NCBI GenBank assembly: GCA_903921725.1
Contig: CAIXRA010000009.1
Location: forward strand, 1-46,494
DNA from: an uncultured Lentisphaerota bacterium
Lineage (GTDB): Bacteria; Verrucomicrobiota; Lentisphaeria; Oligosphaerales; CAITYL01
DNA: 46,494 nucleotides
Reading direction: 5' to 3'
The translations under genes and the position numbers were made by a program. This document shows positions 44,801 through 46,494 of this stretch, in pieces (within the stretch, counting starts at the first letter, position 1; every line of letters starts with the position of its first letter). The notes beneath the pieces are model-generated. The model saw nothing but the letters and a program-made list of their open reading frames with translations, was not told the origin of the DNA and did no database searches.

Positions 44801-46494
44801 GGTGGCACGGTGGCCGACGGCACCGGCAACACGGCGGACTTCGGCACGCTGAACCTGACGGCGGACGCGACGGTGACGCTGGATGCCGCGCGCACCATCG
44901 GCAACCTGGTGTTTGGCGACACGACGCCGAGCAACAACTGGATTCTCTCCACCGGCACGGCCGGCCCCCTCACGCTGGCCGTCTCTACCGGCACGCCGAC
45001 CGTTACGATCAACAATAAGACCACTACGGTCAGCGCGGTGCTTGCCGGCACGCAGGGCCTGGCCAAGGCCGGAACGGGCACCCTGGTTCTTTCCGGTTCG
45101 AATACGTTCAGCGGCGGGCTGGCGGTAACCCAGGGTGCCGTGCAGATCAACGGAACCTTGACCAGCACGCCCGGAACCGGCACCATCACGCTCGCGTCCG
45201 GCGCGGCCCTCATCCTCAACCGCAGCGGCGTCATCGTGCTGTCCAATGTGATCGGCGGCACGGGCACGATTGTCAACACGGCGGGGCAGAATACGCTTAC
45301 CGGCAGCAACACCTTCTCCGGCAACATCCAGATTACCGGCGGCACGCTGGCGTTCCGCGGAATCAACTCGGAGAATGGCCAGCCCAGCGTCACCGTGCTT
45401 TCCGGCGGCGAGCTGTGCCTTGGTTCCGAATTCGCCGGGCAGACCGCCACCATTGGCTCGCTCTCCGGCGCGGGCCTGGTCGATCCCCAGTATGACTCCA
45501 ACACCGGCACCAAGATCCTGTCAATCAACCAGACGACGGACGGCGTGTTCTCCGGTGTCATCCGCGACGCCACCTCGGGGAGCCGCTACCTTGGACTGAC
45601 CAAGACCGGCACGGCCACGCTGACGCTGTCCGGCGCCAACACCTACACGGGGGCGACGACCGTGAATACCGGCACGTTGCTGGTCACCGGTAGCCTCGGC
45701 GTCACCGCGACGACGGTGGCCTCCGGCGCGACCTTGGCTGGCACGGGCACGATCGGCGGCGCGGTGACGGTCAACGGCACGGTCGCTCCGGGTGTCTCCG
45801 GCATCGGTACGCTGACGGTCAACAACACCGTCACGCTCGCCGGCACGGCGGCGATGCAAATCAACAAGACCGGCACGACGCTGACGGCCGACAAGCTGGC
45901 CGGCACGGGCGCGGCGGTCTTCGGCGGCACACTTGCCGTCACGGCGACGGGCGATGCGCTCGCCGCGGGCGACAGCTTCACGTTGTTCGCCAAGGGTTCA
46001 TACTCCGGTTCGTTCGCCACCCTGGACCTGCCGGCGCTGTCCGGCGGCTTGGTGTGGGACACCTCCGCACTGGCCACCAGCGGCGTCATCACGGTCGCCA
46101 AGGGCAGCCAGACGATTACCTTCGGCGCGCTGGCGGCGGCGACGTACGGCGACGCGGCGTTTGTGCTCTCCGCAACGGCCTCCTCCGGCCTGACGGTAAC
46201 CTATGCCAGCTCCGACGCCAGCGTGGCGACGGTCTCCGGCAGCACGGTGACGATTATCGGCGCGGGCACCGCGACGATCACGGCCTCGCAGTCCGGCGAT
46301 GCGACCTACAACGCGGCGACGGATGTCCAACAGACGCTGACGGTCAACAAGGGCGTGGCGACGGTGACGCTGGGGAGCCTGAGCCAGAGCTATGACGGCA
46401 CGGCGAAGGCCGCGACGGCGACGACGACCCCGGCCGGGCTGACGGTCGGCATCACCTACGACGGTTCGGGAACCGCGCCGACCGCCGCCGGCAG
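32876..46494 (+). CDS. Giant secreted toroid/autotransporter-repeat surface protein, 3' end beyond window
   Basis: One frame is open from the ATG at 32876 to the window edge, at least 4539 codons. GAGGGGGG lies about 8 bases before the ATG; an in-frame ATG at 32819 has none. A signal peptide (cleavage near A49) precedes a PDZ-like segment (about 90-190, starting near HLGPLGVNI). A toroid-like helical domain (about 390-800) has DQNADGSWPNS; together these resemble DUF6288. From residue 1030 modules alternate: fibronectin-like domains (about 1030-1121, 2263-2360, 2906-3000), two Ig-like domains (about 1405-1585), five autotransporter-type beta-strand (PATR) blocks with LTKTGTGTLTLSG-like signatures, and MBG/Big-like units. 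It is probably a surface-exposed or released filament or adhesin. No membrane anchor or sorting signal is visible because the C-terminus is missing. Confidence 0.9.
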   Translation, partial: MGTGSGPCLSSVRTGIAKATRSAFSAGLAARVFPAFLLLLMAGTYQARAAFDFDAWKTQYGGSLSPVSFYSTRPGSWGDYFGSTNTDCAIATAFHLGPLGVNIRPYDQALATDAFNSVQPGYMRDSGGLIANSLGVKAVVEDGPSDGQVYPDDVIVEMEGQPIKTATSVSFPFTVLSQSSRGLEIHAGQLVDAAEGRGKISLKVVRAALTAASGSLTGAATSSEMTVDVTGKDYVRLVVTGGSGTLTNWLYPRLEGSGMTALYLNAQTVNQSCGFSSRKTGADAASATVYDGATVVTNVIGTKHNSMVEYAVPAGYTTLKFKVQTTTAGAAINWKAQTRLNTVATTPYSPRQYAADGLALLPPELASYMEDVEYDIPQIGSFGSVYDPTSDKVVNFGKIMAYRLALDQNADGSWPNSGGYAGLGMNTAMAGLGLLSTGDPQYDDNIRRAAYYCATYGTDWSYGRGVKLMLLSEYYLRTKDTGILPALQTAVDEVWARMLPNGVWGHGSNPGYGGGAYLGGTGPCSAGLAIAKRTPVYVDQTKFNQMLDEIQMLAGHNGGRLPYGRGSFSGSFPTEPSVGQGGSCANGGSVLAMKICGGPQYITELYRKKYGAGTYGSADGGHASEALTFIMGSLACAIFGDEAHRNNMNTYLWRLTLKRDFSGWINMNTNRLEYHGGDGGCHGGASFDTGAYLVLMNEHKHNMAITGKPEYMAQTFQDVPPTTTGDKRLYIHILSNWEMVSAALGTKMPPQLLPKLATLRSMTTGTDMASRLLAFLEAESPAAAQAVNAISGLTSPEKQYYVEMLLGIGHKITVDPSDSTPPTTGLANHRLSLNGFTPTTLWDSFGGPTVTTDPAPSTRMTGSVTLTDPSGLYLTSPLTLNFAPGTLNPNVIFQVPIDQETRLNAAFNYTTAGGTVGISYNREIIIHPVDPIPSDGRNEDFTNYRKIWIPGTGIGPHSRWNLPIKLPSGAVLPGASIREGAFGFYAYDNGVRVPADSAFSARMDGTPCGYWVASSNWCGEVPVLGLNILTGPALTTTVPGSITSTSATAGGNVTADYSYPVTARGVCWSASPYPTLNDSKTADGRGTGSFTSSIIGLEPGVTYHVRAYATNAVGTSYGDNEVLVTLGDSSAWTAAGGGSWAATANWQGGVDASGADGVASFTNAISSAATLTLDGSRSIGGMVFGNASSTADWTLSAGTGGVLTLDIGTSGDPTVTVNYRNVTVNTVLAGDNGLLKAGTGTLTLAAANTYNGVTAVTAGTLRVDGSISAGGSVTVASGTVLMGAGSIGGATTVNGTLSPGASGIGTLTVANDLTLTSGAVTTMEISKTSGACDKVAGVFTMTYAGTLTVTNLSGTLAVGDSFTLFSASSYSGSFTTLNLPALTGGLKWDTSKLAVNGCITVGYDVAITTQPSNQSADQGVSATFTVAATGVPSPTYQWQLCPSGGAWAGISGATSASYTTAALASANNGSQYRCVVTNGINTLTSNAATLTVTSNALPSFTTQPADCTLTATGLTASFTAAASGPPSPTYQWQVSTDGGSTWGNVSGATSATYSFTSASGDDGKCYRCVATNSVGTAQSSSAQLVIYTTDPTWINTAGGSWPTTSNWYGGVVGTGTGVTADFSRLNLTANATVTLDAATTIGNLKFGDTTPSNSWTLSTGTAGPLTLAVSAGTPTITVGNQNAIISAVLAGTQGLIKAGSGTMTISAANTYSGTTTVNAGVIKVNSGNALGPYLTGRPVTQVVVASGATLDLNGYGDATYGYTIAGTGVDGTGALVNRGGAISTGLAQTSNIKLSANASIGGTGSWALLTNGYGSTSLNLNGFTLTKTGANTIYLCNTTITAGTINVAMGTLALTNNAVNGAAAAFVLENTAGAALNMNNIALSAGSLAGGGSAGGSLALGSATLTVGALNASTAYAGVISGTGALTKTGTGTLTLSGSNSYTGATTVSAGALVVNGSLAVTATTVASAGTLAGSGSIGGAVTVNGALVPGSGGIGTLTCAGAVTLTSSATTTMQINKSGALLTSDKVAAATLTAAGTLTVTAAGDTLAAGDAFTLFAAGSFSGAFTTVSLPALGSGLVWDTARLLVDGTVMVVSSSRSSQTVTFGTLAAHPFSDGSFTLMATASSGLAVRYTSSDASVATVSGSTVTLVGAGVTTITAIQDGNGVYTSATASQTLTVTKGNQTVAFGALSTKTYGDPMFMVTATASSGLLPTYSSSNPAVAMVENNWIVIVGAGTAVITASQAGDANWNAAADVQRTLTVAAVIPAVNTVAVTLSSSSSGTSGGVNAWGGGLPITARGVCWNTTGTPTTTDSKTTDGTGSGSFSSSISGMAATTTYYVRAYATNSAGTGYGEAVTVTTPAATVTGIWTNTAGGSWPTTSNWQGGTMPNSIGSTANFATLNITADRTVTVDGARTLGYLIFGDTTASNNWTLSTGTGGPVTLDTFSGNANPTLTVNNQTATISAVLAGSKELIKAGTGTLVLSGSNTFSGGLAVNQGALQLTGSLANASGTGSMTLAAGTSLILNRSGVVVLSNAIGGTGTIVNTAGQNALTGSNTFSGNIQITGGTLAFRGINSENGQPSVNVLSGGELALGSDFAGQTATIGSLSGAGLIDPQFDSTSGIKVLSVNQTTDGVFSGIIRDSTSAGRYIALTKTGAATLTLSGTNTYTGATTVNAGTLMVTGSLPSTAVTVEAGGTLGGTSTLGGALTVNGTVAPGVSGIGTLTCTNTVTFGSTGTAAMQVNKSGSTLTADKLAGATTLTYGGALAVTATGDALVAGDTFTLFAATAYSGSFATFSLPALSGGLVWDTSALATTGAITVVKGSQTIAFGALPEKTSDAAPFALTATASSGLAVTYTSSNPAVATVSGSTVTIVGAGTTMITASQAGDATWNSAADVAQTLTVVLALPTVTTTAVSSITTSSASSGGNVTATGGAPVTARGVCWNTTGNPTTADAVTSDGTGAGAFTSSLTGLAPAQLYYVRAYATNAGGTAYGSVESFTTPATNGVWINTAGGSWPTTTNWSSGIVANAVGGTANFSTLNLTADATVTLDAARTIGNLVFGDTTPSNNWILSTGTAGPLTLAVSTGTPSITVTNQGVTIGAVLAGTQGMAKAGTGSLTLSGANTYSGGTTVNAGTLKIGSSGNLGTGGVSIGASGTLNTTAGMTLSASVSGSGTLVHNTGNLILSGSNSFSGSATVNGGNLVFTSINAENGAAALALNGGSLALGGVFAGNTATVGSLSGSSAASSINPNYEATTGTKTLSVNQTVDSTYAGKIEVGTGSRNMGLTKTGAATLTLSGTNSYTGATTVSAGTLLVTGSLAATATTVASGATLAGTGTIGGAVTVNGTVAPGVSGIGTLTCTNTVTFNATATAAMQINKSGTTLTSDKLSGATTLTLGGTLTVTATGDALAAGDSFTLFSATTRAGSFATLNLPALTGSLGWDTSALATTGTITVVQGLQAITFDPLAAKTYGNAAFALTATASSGLAVTYASSDISVATISGSTVTIGGAGTTIITASQAGDASYNPAEDVQQTLTVNQASQTIAFGVLPAKTYGDVDFALGASASSGLTVSYASSNETVATIVAGDIRIVGAGTATITASQAGDENYTAAASVQRALTVSKASQAITFGAPAAKSYGDAPSALSATASSGLAVTYTSSNPAVATVSGSTVTIVGVGATTITASQAGGTNYNAAADVEQTLTVNQGAQTITFGALAAKTVGEAAFALSATASSGLAVTYASSNPAVATVSGSTVTIVGAGTAVITASQAGDATYSAAADVTQTLTVNKMTQTITFGALAAKAYGDAPFALTAAASSGLAVTYASSNPAVATVSGSTVTIVGAGTATITASQPGDATYAAAADVAQTLTVNKMTQTITFGALAVKTVGDAPFALTAAASSGLAVTYASSNPAVATVSGSTVTIVGAGTAVITASQPGDTNYLAAADVTQTLTVNAATGNGMWISTTGGSWPTTSNWSGGTVADGTGNTADFGTLNLTADATVTLDAARTIGNLVFGDTTPSNNWILSTGTAGPLTLAVSTGTPTVTINNKTTTVSAVLAGTQGLAKAGTGTLVLSGSNTFSGGLAVTQGAVQINGTLTSTPGTGTITLASGAALILNRSGVIVLSNVIGGTGTIVNTAGQNTLTGSNTFSGNIQITGGTLAFRGINSENGQPSVTVLSGGELCLGSEFAGQTATIGSLSGAGLVDPQYDSNTGTKILSINQTTDGVFSGVIRDATSGSRYLGLTKTGTATLTLSGANTYTGATTVNTGTLLVTGSLGVTATTVASGATLAGTGTIGGAVTVNGTVAPGVSGIGTLTVNNTVTLAGTAAMQINKTGTTLTADKLAGTGAAVFGGTLAVTATGDALAAGDSFTLFAKGSYSGSFATLDLPALSGGLVWDTSALATSGVITVAKGSQTITFGALAAATYGDAAFVLSATASSGLTVTYASSDASVATVSGSTVTIIGAGTATITASQSGDATYNAATDVQQTLTVNKGVATVTLGSLSQSYDGTAKAATATTTPAGLTVGITYDGSGTAPTAAG
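39972..41336 (+). repeat. PATR block III of the giant gene
   Basis: This is one of three long related blocks of about 1350 bases (the others are 41890-43237 and 44751-46104), each starting with a W-x-N/S-TAGGSWPTT-like box and ending in GLVWDTSAL. At the DNA level its part 40300-40890 is nearly identical to 45070-45660 (constant offset 4770). Two earlier, more divergent blocks lie at about 36262-37080 and 37649-39153. Confidence 0.8.
41890..43237 (+). repeat. PATR block IV of the giant gene
   Basis: Same layout as blocks III and V, with the same opening (GGSWPTT) and closing boxes, but its middle section (about 42240-42660) diverges from theirs. The opening 41890-42200 is very close to 44751-45060 in block V, so the blocks share segments in a mosaic way. 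Confidence 0.75.
43247..44740 (+). repeat. Six tandem 249-bp units encoding MBG/Big-like domains
   Basis: The anchor CAGrCsATT recurs at 43247, 43496, 43745, 43994, 44243 and 44492, always 249 bases (83 codons) apart and in the giant gene's frame. Each unit reads QTITFGALAAKTYGD, TASSGLAVTYASSNPAVA, then TVSGSTVTIVGAGTATITAS and a closing QTLTV strand, the pattern of short Ig-like Big/MBG domains. The last three units are the most alike. Single or paired units of the same type occur at about 39176-39660, 41345-41590 and 46109-46357. Confidence 0.9.
44751..46104 (+). repeat. PATR block V of the giant gene
   Basis: Block V follows the six MBG units and is followed by another MBG unit that runs toward the window edge. 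Its middle (45070-45660) is almost the same as 40300-40890 of block III, and its first 300 bases match block IV most closely, so it looks like a recombinant of the two. Confidence 0.75.

Overview
The window is GC-rich and reads like a member of the PVC superphylum, most likely Kiritimatiellota or a close relative. This placement rests on family content recognised from memory, not on a marker phylogeny. It includes squalene-cyclase-like toroid proteins beside ExbB/ExbD, a YdjY-domain secreted protein, a DUF6288-like head on a giant autotransporter-repeat protein, very large TPR proteins and an archetypal type IV pilus ATPase cluster. Several promoters resemble sigma-70 sites with TATAGT-type -10 boxes.

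Left part (1-12 kb, all minus strand). A long operon appears to start at an extended -10 promoter just behind a tRNA-Pro(CGG) gene. It runs: a large exported TPR/coiled-coil protein, a small exported TPR protein, ExbB, ExbD, ExbD, and a toroid protein, ending at a clear intrinsic terminator. A paralogous toroid gene with its own promoter follows, then ynbE and ydbL. Both toroid proteins begin with a TonB-like transmembrane helix carrying the S-x-x-x-H motif, followed by a charged or proline-rich linker. In the place of a TonB C-terminal domain they carry an alpha/alpha-toroid. I read the cluster as an ion-driven ExbBD motor with a toroid effector arm. This is the best candidate for an undescribed system here.

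Middle part (12-32 kb). A type IV pilus/type II secretion operon (two PilB/GspE ATPases, PilT, PilC/GspF; minus strand) is driven by a near-consensus promoter. Mostly housekeeping genes follow: gmhA (minus), leuB (plus), rlmL-like (minus), folD (plus), a 1653-residue membrane-anchored TPR protein (minus), an M18 aminopeptidase (minus), tmk-holB (plus) and a YdjY-domain protein (minus).

Right part (32.3-46.5 kb). An AT-rich intergenic island precedes one giant plus-strand gene. It starts at 32876 and stays open to the window edge, giving at least 4539 codons. It encodes a signal peptide, a PDZ-like segment, a third toroid-like domain, then alternating fibronectin-like, Ig-like, autotransporter beta-strand (PATR) and MBG/Big-like modules, including six exact-period 249-bp units. 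Its 3' end lies outside the window. No insertion sequence, prophage or CRISPR array was seen.
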